From positions 1,240,001 to 1,304,000 of the forward strand of contig JARHVA010004902.1 in the NCBI GenBank assembly GCA_037957365.1: a DNA stretch of 64,000 nt, read 5' to 3'. The stretch is from Torreya grandis. Its lineage: Eukaryota > Streptophyta > Pinopsida > Cupressales > Taxaceae. A program made the position numbers and the translations under genes. The notes beneath the pieces were generated by a model. That model was not told the DNA's origin, ran no database searches, and saw only the letters and a list, made by a program, of their open reading frames with translations. Below, piece after piece: positions 11,747-24,088 of the stretch (position 1 is its first letter; each line of letters opens with the position of its first letter).

Positions 11747-11975
11747 GTGATCTTTCCACCTTGTGAAAAACACAAAAAAAATAAAAATAAAAAGATTAAG
11801 ACTTTTGTACCGCATGCCAAAGAGTGATAGGTAAACAAAATATCAATAGAGAGCAAAGGAAGTAGAAAATGGCACGCGAGGAATGAGAGAGAAAGATGCT
11901 AGAAGATGAAAGGGAAGATCTGTTTCAAGATACGCTGATAGGAATTCAATGGGGACAAGAAAGAATGGATAACTA

Positions 11976-12660
11976 ATGCAACAAATGTTACATTTCCAAA
12001 GAAACATGCAAAATCTACATCATACTAAGGCATCTCAAAGAGAGGGAAGTTCTGCTTTGCATGAACAACCAACGGTTAGTCAAATGAGTCTCCTTCAAAA
12101 ACTCGCTAAGCCTTTGTTTATACAGAAGAATGAAAAACCAGATACTGAGACAATTACTCTAGGGGAGTTAGACACTTTTTGTGGAGTATCAAGAGAAATC
12201 GGAAGATTTCAAGACTATAGTAACTTTTGTTAATTATTTGGAGATAGTCGAGAAAAAGGTTCAGGGCAGTAGAACCCATAGTAGCAACCAAAATGATGAA
12301 AGGAGGGATCTACAACAAATGTTGAACAAATTAAATGCTCCTACCTTTGATGGCAGCAATAAAATATCTGCCCCAACATGGTTGCAGAAGTTGTAGACCT
12401 ACTCTACACTCAATGGAGGAAAGATGCCATTCAATTTGCCACATTGCATTTGGAGGGTGTTGCCTATGATTGGTGGCACCATGGTTTAGTCACACAAGGG
12501 CATATTCATGTAAATAATTTTAATGATTTTAGTCAGAGATTGTTGAACCGCTTTGAGTGGAAGGACGAGGATGAGTACTTTAGGGAGCTTGCTAGAATCA
12601 GATAGCAAACCCCATTGGATTTATATGTTGCTAAATTTTAGTGAGTTACGGCCGTGATAC
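11976..12660 (+). pseudogene. Ty3/gypsy gag remnant
   Basis: Overlapping frames encode a capsid-like (Retrotrans_gag) region. The stretch LNAPTFDGSNK and then ATLHLEGVAYDWWHHGL and LLNRFEWKDEDEYFRELARI match the layout of plant gypsy capsids, including the Trp-Trp pair. The frame shifts near 12390 and stops at 12603. No CCHC zinc knuckle was cleanly found downstream, though cysteines occur near 12970 in a broken frame. Confidence 0.8.
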
Positions 12661-13194
12661 CTAATGTATTAGAAAAGTGAATCACTTTTCTCTTTATTGA
12701 GGCTTTTATTTGAGCCCCTCAAAGTTCTTGTTAAGGTCTTTGCCTCCCCATCATTGCCAGAGCTATTAGGAGGGGTTTGACACTTGAGCCATTTGTATTA
12801 AGGAACAAATTTTCATCTCAACTTAAAGCACTTACTATGGGATAAGAAAAGGATAGTTTTCAGACAAGAGGATTTAATTCCTACCCTCAAAGAGCTACAC
12901 CTTAGCGCAATGTAGCAAAAAAAGATTAATGAGCAGATTAGAAATGAGCTCAGAGGGAAGTTGTGATTTTTGTGCAAAAGCCTTGGGAGCTTGGTCATAG
13001 ATGTCTGGGCAAGGGCCAAGTCCATTACATTAAAATAATTCTTGATGAATAGGAGAATGGTTATGAGACTGATAAATCATAATAGCATTATGCAATATAA
13101 AATTGATTGTAGGGCACAAGCTTGAGCAATTGGTGGGAGATAATATTGGCACTAGAGAAGGGACACTTTTAGCTCTTTCAAGAGCTCCATAGTA

Positions 13195-13400
13195 TCACCC
13201 ATTCCGAATTCGTGGGGAGTTATCGGGACAACGGATTACTGTGCTTATTGATAGTGGGGCCAACCATAATTTTTTTGATGAAGGTCTTGTGGCTAAGAGG
13301 AGATCGAAGGTGGAGGACTTCTTAGGGTTCAATGTTATTATCGCTAATGGTTTCACTATCCCTTGCGCCAAGGTAATTCGACAACTCAAGTTATTCTTTT
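13195..13400 (+). pseudogene. Ty3/gypsy aspartic protease remnant
   Basis: The plus strand encodes VLIDSGANHNFFDEGL, with the catalytic Asp-Ser-Gly motif of retropepsins, then a hydrophobic stretch VIIANGFTIP. In the intact element this enzyme cleaves the polyprotein. Surrounding frames have stops. Confidence 0.8.
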
Positions 13401-13859
13401 GAGATTATAATGTATAGGATGATTTCTATGTTGTGGTACTAGGGGAAGCACACATGGTTCTAGGTTTACAATGGTTGCATTCCCTTGGGGAATTCTCTCA
13501 AAATAATTATTAGTCCATGGAGTTGGAGTTCAAATCTTAGGAGAAGGACATGATACTTAGGGGTGTACCTGATGGGTCACCTCGGGTGGTCATATCAAAG
13601 AGTATGGAAAGGACTTTCCGCAAGAGATGAGTCTCATGGGTAGCCAATTGCTTTGTGATAAAATGCAAACCGACTACTTTGCCTTTTGAGTAAGCACCAC
13701 ACTTATCATGCTGACATTCAAACTATTTTGGATAAGCATAATTTTGTGTTCAATGATATGCCTCCAAGTCTGCCATTGGATAGGGGATTCCAACACATAA
13801 TAGAGTTGGAGTCGGGTTCTAAACCCCTTCATGATCATTGCTTATCACCATATGTAGAT

Positions 13860-14440
13860 GTATAAACAGGAAATAGAGAAGGCCATCAAAGAATTGTTGA
13901 TGGGTCATGTTAGAGCTAGTTCTAGTCCATCTGCATCAATAATGGTACTTGTAGAAAAAGGATGGTATGATGAGGATGTGTAGAGATTACAGGGGCCCTG
14001 AACAAGAAGACAATAAAAAACAAATATCCCATTCCTAAGATCGATGAGCTTATCGATGAATTATGTGTATTTGTCTATTTTTCAAAAATTGACTTGGCTA
14101 CCATAAGATCCGTGTGCATGATGAGGACATGCACTAGACAACCTTCAGGGGTCGTTGTGGACACTATGAGTTCTTGGTCATGCAATTTGGACTAATAAAT
14201 GCTCCAACTACTTTTCAATCAACTACGAACCAGGGATTTAGTGCTTAGTCAAGAAAATTTATTTTGGTATTCTTTGATGATATATTGATCTACAGTAAAA
14301 CTTGGGAAGATCACTTCAGACGCTTGGATATAATCATTGGGATACTGCAACAATAGGTCTTTGTTGCATAAGAATCTAAGTGTGATTTCGGAGTTACAAA
14401 GATTCTATACTTGGGTCACATCATTAGTGCTCAAAGTGTT
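13860..14440 (+). pseudogene. Ty3/gypsy reverse transcriptase remnant
   Basis: Broken frames encode the RT core in the right order. At the start is EIEKAIKELLMGHVRASSSP; later [22 protein letters not shown] and the catalytic FFDDILIYSK (the Tyr/Phe-x-Asp-Asp box). Several stops and at least two frameshifts are present. Confidence 0.85.
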
Positions 14441-14503
14441 TAGGCAGATTGACAAAAGATCCAAACCATTCTGGATTGGCCAACCCCTATTACATCGACT
14501 CAT

Positions 14504-15060
14504 TTGAGAGGCTTCTTTAGCCTATGTAGTTACTATCAGAGATTCATTAGGGGTTTCTCACAATTGACAACACCCCTGACTAACATGACTAATAAGGGAG
14601 CCTTCTTATGGAATGACTCAGCTCAAGAAGCTTTTGAGAATCTCAAGAAGGTAATGAGCTCATGCCCTGTACTTGCCATCCCCAATTTTTCATAACCATT
14701 TGTTGTAGAGTGTGATGCTTTAGGTGAGGCGATTGGAGCTGTGCTAATGCAAAAGGGGCATCTCATAACATTTGAGAGCAGAAAATTGAAAACTTCAGAA
14801 AGGGTATTTTCTATTTATGACAAGGAAATGCTTGTTATCATGCATGCTTTGGCTAAGTTTAGGCAGTACTTTGGATGTGGAAAATTTGTGGTAAGAACGG
14901 ATCATGACACTCTGAAATTCTTACATGGCCAGCATGATTTGAATGAGCAGCAACAAAAGTGGGTGAGTAAGCTTCAAGTTTATGATTTTGACAGAATATG
15001 TGAAGGGTAAAAAGAATATGGTTGCTGATGCTCTTTCCCAAATGCCTACTTTCTACTCTG
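14504..15060 (+). pseudogene. Ty3/gypsy connection and RNase H domain remnant
   Basis: Starts with RGFFSLCSYYQRFIRGFS (the conserved YYRRFI connection motif), followed after a stop at 14694 by VVECDALGEAIGAVLMQKG, FSIYDKEMLVIMHALAKF and VVRTDHDTLKFL, carrying the RNase H Asp-Glu-Asp positions. It ends about 100 bp before the inserted hAT-type element. Confidence 0.9.
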
Positions 15061-15159
15061 TCTTCAGTTTTTGTTGATTAAAACGCTGCTATCATGGCAG
15101 AATATGCTAAGAACACTTTTGCTACTAATAGTTTAGATGGAAGTGTGAAGGATGACAAG

Positions 15160-16168
15160 CATAGTTACCATGTTCAAAAAGTTCGGATTGTTCAGAGGGG
15201 AAAAAAGTTCGGATTGTTCAGAGGGGAAAAAAGTTTGGAAGTTCGGGATTTTGAAAAGAGTTCGGTTTGGTGAGTTTGGTAGTTCGGTTAGGAAATTTTT
15301 GTAAATTATAAAAAATAAATATATCATACATATTTGTAAAACATAGACATAAATAAATTGATAACACATGATAACATAACCTAATAGAGTGTTAAACATC
15401 AATGTTCATTGTTCAACATCATACATATAAAATAACACAAAAATAAAAATGATAAATATAGTCTTAATTTTTTTGTAAATTAACCAAAAAAAAAAATTAA
15501 AGTAAATTATTAAATACAAATAATAATTTCAAACTGAAACAAAACATAAATAGTAAATACCATAACAATAATTATATAGTATTTTCTAAATTAATATTAC
15601 TATTAATGAATTAAAATTATTAAACATTCAAAATTTTAAACACTAAAAGAAAACTAAAAGTAAATTTGAAGTATTAAAAGACAAAAAAAGAAAAATACAA
15701 GGTAAATTGTGAAACTTACCTCATTTGATGTTAAAATATTATGTCATTGCTGGGTTGCTAAAGCCTAAAAATTAAAACGTTTTGCCATCTATGGCTTGTC
15801 ATTTCGGTCTTGAAGCTTGCCTGTTTCGGGTTCTCACTTGTTCGCCATTCGATGCGATTACAGCTTACTAGACTACAACCATGTTTGACATGTGCCGCAA
15901 TTTTTAAACCATGTTCGCTGCGGTTACAACTTTCAACTGTGAGCTTCCATATACGCTAAAGCAAAATGGACCATGGTAAATACTAAACCGTATTAGATTT
16001 AGGGCTTTTGATTTTTTTTTTAATCGCGTCGACTATCCCCCCGCAAAAACGAATTTAACTAAACAAATTTATTTTTCTCAAAAAGTTCGGTTCGAACAAA
16101 TTTGTTTTGCTCAAAAAGTTCTGTTCGAACAACATATGGATTGTGTTCGTAAGAATATGGTAACTATG
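15160..16168. mobile_element. hAT-type non-autonomous element with perfect 8-bp target duplication
   Basis: Flanked by ATGACAAG at 15152-15159 and 16169-16176, an exact 8-bp duplication typical of hAT insertions. Terminal inverted repeats are CATAGTTACCATGTTC (left) and CATAGTTACCATATTC (complement of the right end), 15 of 16 matching. Subterminal DNA carries many copies of aaaaagttcgg-like motifs in both orientations. The interior is AT-rich with no transposase frame. It lies within the gypsy pol region, so it is younger than that element. Confidence 0.9.
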
Positions 16169-16176
16169 ATGACAAG

Positions 16177-17200
16177 TATATAGTGGCAGATGGTTTTATC
16201 TTATATAAGAACATAGTTTTCCTTGTACCCGATTCCAAGATGAAAGAGAAAATTATGAGGACTTTGCATGATGCACCTATGGCTGGTCACCTGGGTTTCT
16301 ATGAGACCTATAAGCAACTGAGGGAGAGATTTACTTGGAAGGGCCTCAAGGAAGATGTTCTCATGCATATTAGAGAGTGTGCTACTTGCCACCAAAATAA
16401 GGCAGAGCATACTTTTGTAGTAGGTTTACTACAACCTTTGCCCATTCCCAACCAGAAATGGGAAGGTATATACATGGATTTCATCATAGGCCTTCCTAAG
16501 GTAAATGGCAAGGACTGCGTTTTTGTTGTAGTGGATTGGTTAACTAAATATGCACATTTTGTTGCCATCCCTATTGAGTTCAAAGCACAACATGTTGCTG
16601 ACTTGTTTTTCAAATAGGTATTCCGGTTACATGGTTTGCCTAGGACTAATGTCAGCAATACGGATAGTAGATTTCTTAGCTCCTTTTGGCCAGAGTTATT
16701 TTGTTTGACAGGCATTGAGCTCACTCCTCGTATCAGTTTTCACCCCTAGACCGATGCACAGATAGAGATAATAAATAAGTGGGTTGAAGGGTACTTGAGG
16801 AACTATGTTACAAATCAGCAAACAACATGGATTAAGTGGCTGCATCTTGGAGAATATTGTTATAATACCACTTACCATATGTCCATTGGCATGACACCAT
16901 TTATGGGCCTATATGGGTATGATGCACTTACCTTCACTGATGTGGTGTTCACTGACAACAGAGTACCAGTGGTTGGTGACTTGGTGGAGCATAGTGGAGA
17001 CATTTTGAGGTCACTCAACGATCATTTGCAACAGGCCCAAAATCAACAAAAGTTGTATTGGCACCGCACCGAGAGATCCTTTGAGGTTGTAGATATGTCT
17101 TTCTATGCTTGCAGCCTTATCGACAAACTTCCATTAAGAGAAGTGGCGTTGAAAAGCTCAAATGCTGCTTCTATGGACCATATAGACTCTTGAGGAGGGT
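16177..17200 (+). pseudogene. Ty3/gypsy integrase remnant
   Basis: The frame from 16183 carries the HHCC zinc motif (His-Asp-Ala ... Gly-His-Leu ... Glu-Cys-Ala-Thr-Cys), then the catalytic core: Asp in YMDFIIGLP, Asp in NTDSRF and Glu in AQIEIINKWVEGYL, matching D,D-35-E. Stops at 16615 and 16748 break it; the second replaces the Gln of the usual His-Pro-Gln. A final open stretch (16795-17193) covers the C-terminal half. The first residues lie directly after the 8-bp duplication of the inserted hAT-type element. Confidence 0.9.
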
Positions 17201-17329
17201 GAAGTGGCTTATGAGTTGGAGTTGCTAGCTAGCAGTTGGATTCACAATGTTTTCTATGTATCTTGCCTAAAAAAGGCACCTGACCAGCATGTTGCACCAT
17301 CAATTGATTTGCCACCCTTGGATGACGAG

Positions 17330-17475
17330 GGGAACTCATACTGGTTCCAGAGGCTGTCATTGACATACGGGAGAAGAAATTGAGGGACATGACTATCATA
17401 GAATACTTGGTTTGTTGGAAGAACCTACCCATTGAGGATGCTACATAGGAGGGGCTAGAGATCTTCGAACATCCA
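17330..17475 (+). pseudogene. Chromodomain remnant at the integrase C-terminus
   Basis: The plus strand reads VPEAVIDIREKKLRDM, then IIEYLVCWKNLPIEDAT and EGLEIFEHP, fitting the chromodomain found after integrase in chromoviruses (conserved Tyr-Leu-Val-x-Trp). In chromoviruses it directs integration toward heterochromatin. A stop replaces the expected Trp near 17446. Confidence 0.75.
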
Positions 17476-17519
17476 ACACTATGTTGCTTGTGGGCAAGCG
17501 ATTCCGAGAAAGACAGATT

Positions 17520-18231
17520 TGTAATGCCCCCTTTTAACCCACAACACTGAGTAAGTGTTCTTTCTATAGTTAGAATAAAGAGATTGAGTCTTTCAATTAG
17601 AATAAAGTGACTAAGTCTGTCTGCAGTTAGAATAAATTCAGTTGGGAGGTTACTCCATAAAATAAGGCAAAGAGAAACTGTTTGTATCAGTTAGTTAGCA
17701 TCACAATTAGAGGGAGTTATTGTTCAGTTAGCTGCTTACGTGTGAATAAATTAATTATCAGTTAGCTGCCACCATCTGGGGACTGACTTCCCATGTTTTA
17801 GGATCACTGGGAGCTGGGCTATTAAACAGGGCATAAGGCAGAGAGAAAATATCTTTTTGAATAATTACAAAACTCAGCTTCAGCTACATGAAGGTGACAC
17901 TGCTACAACAACTTGCTTGGTGCTTGAGGATGAAACCCTTCAGGCATGAACCTGATCCTTTTGGGGACGACAACTCCAGGGGAATGCGTGGTGCATGACA
18001 TTTCAGATTTGCGCAGAGCCTCGAGGATCAGCAGGACAAAAAACTGCATGACTGCCTGTGTATTAAGGATACTTCAGTTTAGAACTGTATGTTAGGCGTT
18101 TTCCCAGTGAGTTGTATTAGTTTAGTTGCCCTCCATTTGCATGTATGTGTTCATAAAAATAATATAAAAAATCTCTATTGTTAGAGACTTTCTAGGTTTG
18201 ATTATTTTTATGCATTTAGTTTGACATTTCA
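17520..18231 (+). repeat. 3' LTR of Ty3/gypsy element (712 bp)
   Basis: Begins TGTAATGCCCCC and ends in ...TTTCA, aligning with the 5' LTR at 11038-11732. Small indels account for the 17-bp length difference. Confidence 0.85.
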
Positions 18232-18256
18232 CTGCCTCGAGTACACCACATGGCCC

Positions 18257-18790
18257 TTTACATTAGAGTAGGTGTTTCAGGTATCAAAGCAGGATGTGCG
18301 TAAATGATGCTATCATTTATGTTACGATGCAAATAATTATGGCACCATTTGGTAGTGGGTCTAGCCCCGAGTTTTTTAAATGTTCAGATCACATGTGGGG
18401 TTAGTGGCAGAATTCTTGGGTGGCAGGGGCTCACTATAATATAAGTGAACAGTCCATCTTTGGGTTTAGTGACCCAGGCCACCTTTGTAAACAATGTTCA
18501 TCTAACCTATTTGTTCAATGTGTTCAAATTCCATATTTCAAGGTTGCTTCAAAGGATTTTGTAGTTAGAATGAATAGGTTTTCTCGTGAAAAAGAGTATG
18601 AAAGCCTCTCCTCTTATGCTGTTATGTAGTGTCTTCAAAAGTCTTTTCTCTTTGGTTGTTTGGAAGACTCTATCTCTATTCATACGTAGTGCTGATTCTG
18701 CCCTTGTAGTTGGTCTGAGTTGGCGATCAAACCTTCTCAGCAATATGGTAGTCTATTGTTCTGTTATCAGCATGTTTGATCAATAGGATG
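18257..18790. repeat. Diverged repeat also present left of the gypsy element
   Basis: 18290-18560 resembles parts of 10190-10740 (aggatgtgc...gatgctat and the gttcatctaacctatttgttcaatgtg block). No coding motif was recognised. Confidence 0.4.
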
Positions 18791-21200
18791 TATTGTTTCT
18801 AGTCCAGGCTTTATGTGTACTGCACATGTGTTAGTTCCAAATGTCTGTTTTATAATTTTCACATATAAAGTTTCAGCTAAAAGTTACACTTTAGTGGAAT
18901 ATATCAAAATCGAATATTTGCATATGTATTAGTTTCAGATACAAGCTTTAGCTGTACATTTTCAGTTTTAAGCATAATTACCAGGAGAGAGGTACTGGTA
19001 TGGGGAGACAGGAATGGGTATGCCATTTTTAGAAAACTAGGAGAGGGGTACTCAGAGATGACAAAAAAATATATAGTTATATATATATTTAAATATATAT
19101 GTAAAATTTAGAAAAAATATCATAGAGCCTATAATATAGCCTAAGAAAAACATTGATAACTTTTAAAGTAAAAGAACTAGATGTCGACAAAAGATAAGTA
19201 ATTATGTTGATATTTGTCTTTGATATCTCATCATATCTAGGGTGAAGAGAACAAAATATAATAAAATAAAACACACACCGAAATGCTAGTGTTTAGCTGT
19301 ATGTTTTCAGTTTTAACTTTTTAAGTTCTGATTTCAGTCTTTCTGTTCTTCTCAAGTTATAAATCCTCTTTCAATCTGTTTAATAGGCAATGACCAGTTT
19401 AGCTTCATAACAGTTTTCCATTTGTGTTTTACAGGTCAACATGAATCTCTCTTCAGAAATTCTTATTTTACGTTGTGTGTTTCAAATTTAGGTGCATTCA
19501 CTTCTGCTTTGCATGTATTTTTCATACTTTACATGATTTCATACTAGCTGTTTTTGACTTGGTGCACGTTTCTCCCCTTTAAATTTGTGTCTATATGCCA
19601 ATGTGTTATTTTCTTTGCATTCGTTGATAACAATTACATTGATCTTCTCTCTGATAAGGCTGATAGCTTGCATGTTGTCTTTTGAAATAATGGCTTGTAT
19701 GAACCAGCCTTATCAAGGCATGGGCTAACCCTTACTGGTCTGTACATTCAGCAAGGGCAAGGAGCAGTGTTTTGCATCCCTAAAGTGACCATACAAGGTA
19801 AATGGCTCCTCTCGTAATCATGTTGTTTGGGGATACTCCTCCACAATATTCCTTCAGCTAGATATTGTTTTACAAAACTATGAAGTGGTGTGGTAAATGT
19901 TTAATATGTTGTCCTTTCATGTTGATTTTAATTTTTCATTTAACCAGCTGTTGGTCTACATGGTGTTAAGTTGGAATTTATGCTTTATTGGTCATCTTAA
20001 AAATGTACTAGTGTGGAAAATGATTTACATGGTTTGCTCTTAATCATGTGAAGGTTAATGGCTCTTTCTTTTGGATTTGAGGTTGATTTCAATTACATTA
20101 GCTTTTTAAATCATGATCTAAATTCATTTTCTTGGATTTTGATAGGTTGTTTCACTAGCATTTCAAGCAACCAAGTAAGTTATACTTATTATTAGGCCCA
20201 TTGGAAAACGACAGATGGAAAACCTACAATTGCAGTAATTGGCTTTCTCCATCAAGAAAGGCAGCCATGGTAAGGAAAGTATCCTATGTGGCTTTTCCAA
20301 TATAACAATATTTTGATATTATCCTAGTCTTGAATTTTACTATGCTAATGATTTACAATATTGTTTTCTACAAAGCTATTGTTACGCCTTATGCTTTAAG
20401 TTTATGACTTGGGGAGTTATAGTTCGTATATCTATGGTAGATGTTGTTGGTGCTCCTTTTCTGAAAAGTTTAGCAGTAGGGAGGTTATAGATAATGTAAT
20501 AAACTCACATTCTCTAGGTTTGTGATTTGAATTGTGAGAGTTTGTGAGTTGAAGTTATTAGCGGTTACAATCTATTTTGTTTCACCCTTCATTGATTGTT
20601 TAGCATCTTAGTGGTGTTATTAGAAGTTTTATAAAAGGTAAAAGTAATTTGATTCATGAAACACCTCTTGTTAAAGCTCACAAGGGAATTTATTTTTCCA
20701 TTCACCTTATATATTGCTCATTGTGTACCCCTTGGGTTTTGACCTCATGACCAAGTTTGCAAGTAAATTGAATCTTGCCAATTCACCTAAATGCAAGTAT
20801 GATAAATTAAATATAAAGCAATATATAAGTTTGTAGCGCTAAGAATGGGAGGTCATGTTGTGAAATATAAGGCCAGTTTGTTCGTAATAATATTTAAAGG
20901 ATTTTGTAAGTAGAAAAAATAGTTGCCTTCATAAAAATTAGTTAACTTGATCCAAAGAAACAGAGATGTATCCACTATTCAAAAGTCTAAATTGCACAAT
21001 GATTGGATTTGACTAATTGAAATTGGGAATGCAAATATGATTAGGGTGCAAGCATGTGCATTTGAGATATCTTTTTGTGTTAGGATAATGAAACTCATTC
21101 TAAATAATCATTTATCATTCTATTGCAACATTCACCAAGTATTAATGTTAAATGGCTTATATTATGCAAATACCTTCTTTGGATTTGCTAGTAGTTAAAT
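18791..21200. other. No gene confirmed; transposon-poor DNA with one hAT-type end
   Basis: This stretch looks less repetitive than its surroundings and resembles ordinary plant intron sequence. At 18975 a terminus-like CATAATTACCAGGAGAG followed by ggtactggtatgggg matches the left end of the hAT-type family; the right end and target duplication could not be fixed. Two exon-like short segments (19752-19797, 20196-20234) are discussed as rejected. Confidence 0.4.
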
Positions 21201-23300
21201 TCGTTTAACTTGGGCTAGAGGTCTATGTAGTGTCAAAAGTTTGTCATTTATATTCAATTAACTTGGGTTAGACATCTATTTAGTGTTAGATGGTTGTTGT
21301 GCAATGATGGGGTCAAGACGTTGATGCTTGTCCTTCAATAATGTAGATGCAACAAATACGTGGTTTTCATATGGTACCAGAGCATTAGGGTTAACCCTGA
21401 AAGTTCTGAAACATTTTGGAAAGATTTATTGACCTAGAAGGAGCACTAGAGAGTGATGATTTTGAACAAATTTTGTTTTTTGGGAGTTTGAGGTTGAATC
21501 TTTTAGATATATTCTAGCTAGTGGTATATCGGGTTGTAGGGAGTCTTAAGGTTTGAATGACTACTTTCAATTCTTCATGGTTTAGGAGTAATTTAGGAAT
21601 TGGGATTTTCTCACAAAACCCTAATTGTAGGAGCTACATGTAAAATTTCATAAATCTATTTGCAAATATGGAATCTACCCAAATTTTGCAAAGTGTTGTA
21701 CTTTTGTGCTTCTCATGATTTTGTCGTTTTGAAACCTCATTTTCGTGGACAATGGTTTTAGCCCTTTCCCCTGAGTTCCAAAGTTCAAGTTTGAATTTTG
21801 GGAATATTCCTTAGATGTTTCTTTAGGGCTAAGCAACAAAAGGTGGCAGTGATGACGATGCTTGGGGAAAGCAGTGACGATGGAACTTGGTTAGTGGCAG
21901 TGGTGGACTAGGTTTAAATAAGGGTTGTGTGGCATGACACAATGGTGGAGTGGTGGTGAAAGGTGGGTGGAGCAAGCACATGAGAAGACAACTGCATAGG
22001 GATAGCACAATAACGAGTAGAGCACAGTCGGTGGGCGAGGGAAGTAGCAGGGTAGAGGAATAGGCCAAGTTGCTGCTCAACAATGATGCTTCTATAGTTA
22101 AAGAGTTGCTCACCCTTTTTCTCAAAGGACAGTCATGCGGGGCTTTAGATGAATGTGACTGCCCAACCAACCAACACGTGCTTCTGGGAAACAAGGAGGT
22201 CAACGGGTTGAACCCCATTTTTTGACATGTGGCATCCAAGTCTACATACAAATTTTATACAGGTGGTGGAAAATACAAAAAGGTCTATGTACTTAGCCTA
22301 CATGTGGTAGGTTCCTATTCGTTTGCATAAAATATATATTCATATTTAAGGGCACTTAGTACCACACATTCAACAAATTTTCACTCATATCAAAAGGTGT
22401 CATTTGGTGAAATCAGGGTAAGAGTGCAAAAACATATTTTTTGCAATATTTTCAAAGGTTTATTTGTGTGCCATTAGAGTTTGAAAGGGGAATTTTTCGA
22501 GATTGGGGCAGGTTTCAACAGATTTTGAGTAGGTTTTGAAAACCTCCCATTCAAATCCAAATGGATGCAAATTAAGTGGTCACCATGCTCAATGGTGAAA
22601 ATTATGCAATTTGGGAGAAGGGAATGGTTAAGATATGAAAAGTAAAGATTTATGGAGAGTGACACAAGGCAAAGAAAGAGTTCTAGTTGGAGGAGGAAAG
22701 CTGACAAAATTTAATAATTGACTTGACATGGCCATTGCGATCATTTGTCTTTATGTTGCCATGAAATTGCAACATTGCATTCACTCTTTTGACTCCCCTT
22801 CTCACGCATGGGACAAGTTGAAAGCACTCTTCAATCAACAAGATGAAAAGAGAAAGCAACAAGTGCTCGTATTTCAGAAAATTAGGGCACCACCATACAC
22901 GATGTTATAAAAGATTGGAGGATATTGAATCTTAGGATCAAAAGCATTTCAAATCTAGGAGCTACTCAACAATTAATTATTACTCAAATGATGCTTCAAG
23001 GCACATAGGTTATCAATTCTAATCTAGTGGCGAACCTTCATTTAATCACAACTTAGCTGATGAGTCTCTTTGTAATTCCAGAACAATAGGAGGTAGAAGT
23101 TGTGTTACATGTGTTGAGGAGCTCACAAGTCTAGTTCCTTAAACAATTGGAGGAAAGGTTGGATATGTTGCTACAACTTCACAGATAATCATGTGCTTGT
23201 TGATGACGTGGATGTGGATGAACACGAATATGCAGATGGCAATGGATATCAAGCAAGAATCTTTTTTGAGATAAATCCTCATGATGAAGGATGAGGAGAA
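21200..23300 (+). mobile_element. Ty1/copia-like remnant (primer site and gag)
   Basis: A primer site TGGTACCAGAGCA at 21372, two bases after a CA end, indicates a 5' LTR to the left. A copia-type gag remnant follows: LNGENYAIWEKGM near 22590, then the frame 22728-22910 with SPSHAWDKLKALFNQQDEKRKQQV, typical of copia capsid (UBN2-type) proteins. Several stops break the frame and no integrase or RT was seen, so most of pol is missing or too decayed. The LTR start was not located. Confidence 0.65.
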
Positions 23301-24088
23301 ATAAATGAAGCTTAAGGAGCCAACCTTGGCAAGCCTCGTTGAAGGCTCTCCTCCTCTAGGGGGGACATGTTTCTCTTCTGGGACATCATCTTACTTTCAT
23401 TTCTTTTTTGTTCATTCTAATGGAACCCTTGTGCTTGCTTTATGGTGTCTAACTTATTGTAATTTTATTTTTGGACATTTTTTATGACAAATACAAAGCA
23501 AAGTTTGTTTTGATATGCACTGTTTTGGTTGTCATCCTTTGATTTGTGGGAAATATGAGTACTGTTGATTGTCATTCACCTATATGTGCACCACTTCCTT
23601 ACTATCTTCACAATTGACACATGACACCATCCTTCTTGCTCTTTGGGATGGCTTGATTCAATCTAGCAATAGTCTAGATAGTTGTGCCACTCTTGATATC
23701 CTTGCCTCTTCTCGAGTTGTAATATGGATGACTTTAGTGATTTTAGGCATCATTGTTTGCTCTTGATGACGATGGGATATCTATAGGGTTTGTGAATGTG
23801 GCTTTGCTGCTTCTTGTTGATGTGGCTCTGCCCCTTTCCGATGACATGGATCTACTATTTATCGGTCCCCCGTAGACGTAGGGGCAAACTCACATTGCGG
23901 GTTTCATTTGTGTTATGGGAAGTACTTCGGCCTTGGATGTTTAGGGAGATACTAGAGGAAGTGCTTTGCTTCCCCCAAGGATCTCCCAATTGGGCCCCTT
24001 CAACATTGGTACTTGTTGACAAACACTATTAGATCTTTTCAGAGTGATTGATGATGTGTCATCTGATCTCTCCATGTCAGACACAGAC
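23301..24088. other. No recognisable gene; possible continuation of the copia remnant
   Basis: Several open frames of 60-78 codons occur but none shows a recognisable domain. The stretch may belong to the internal part of the copia-like element. Confidence 0.35.

Larger units (their letters stand above)
11038..18231 (+). mobile_element. Ty3/gypsy LTR retrotransposon (chromovirus-like), decayed and interrupted
   Basis: The element has paired LTRs (695 and 712 bp), an initiator-tRNA-Met primer site, and the domain order gag, protease, reverse transcriptase, RNase H, integrase, chromodomain, which is the Ty3/gypsy order; the final chromodomain marks the chromovirus branch. All domains carry stops or frameshifts, so it cannot act on its own. 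A 1009-bp hAT-type element sits between RNase H and integrase. The 5 bp flanking the two LTRs (gtccc and ctgcc) do not match, so the target duplication is lost or the ends are altered. Confidence 0.9.

Noticed and set aside
18975..19310. Possible further hAT-type element starting CATAATTACCAGGAGAG
   Set aside because: Only the left end is convincing; a repeated host motif (tttagctgta..ttttcagttttaa) on both sides prevents assignment of a right end or 8-bp duplication.
19752..19797. 46-nt exon-like segment with acceptor cattcag and donor CAAG|GTAAAT
   Set aside because: One frame is open, but the 15 residues match nothing known in this gene family and there is no neighbouring coding support.
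20196..20234. 39-nt exon-like segment encoding PIGKRQMENLQL in one frame
   Set aside because: The acceptor has a weak pyrimidine tract and similarity to family N-termini rests on a few residues; too short to support.
21829..22251. Minus-strand 140-codon open frame
   Set aside because: Low-complexity Ser/Leu/Pro content, no domain, and no splice or promoter context.
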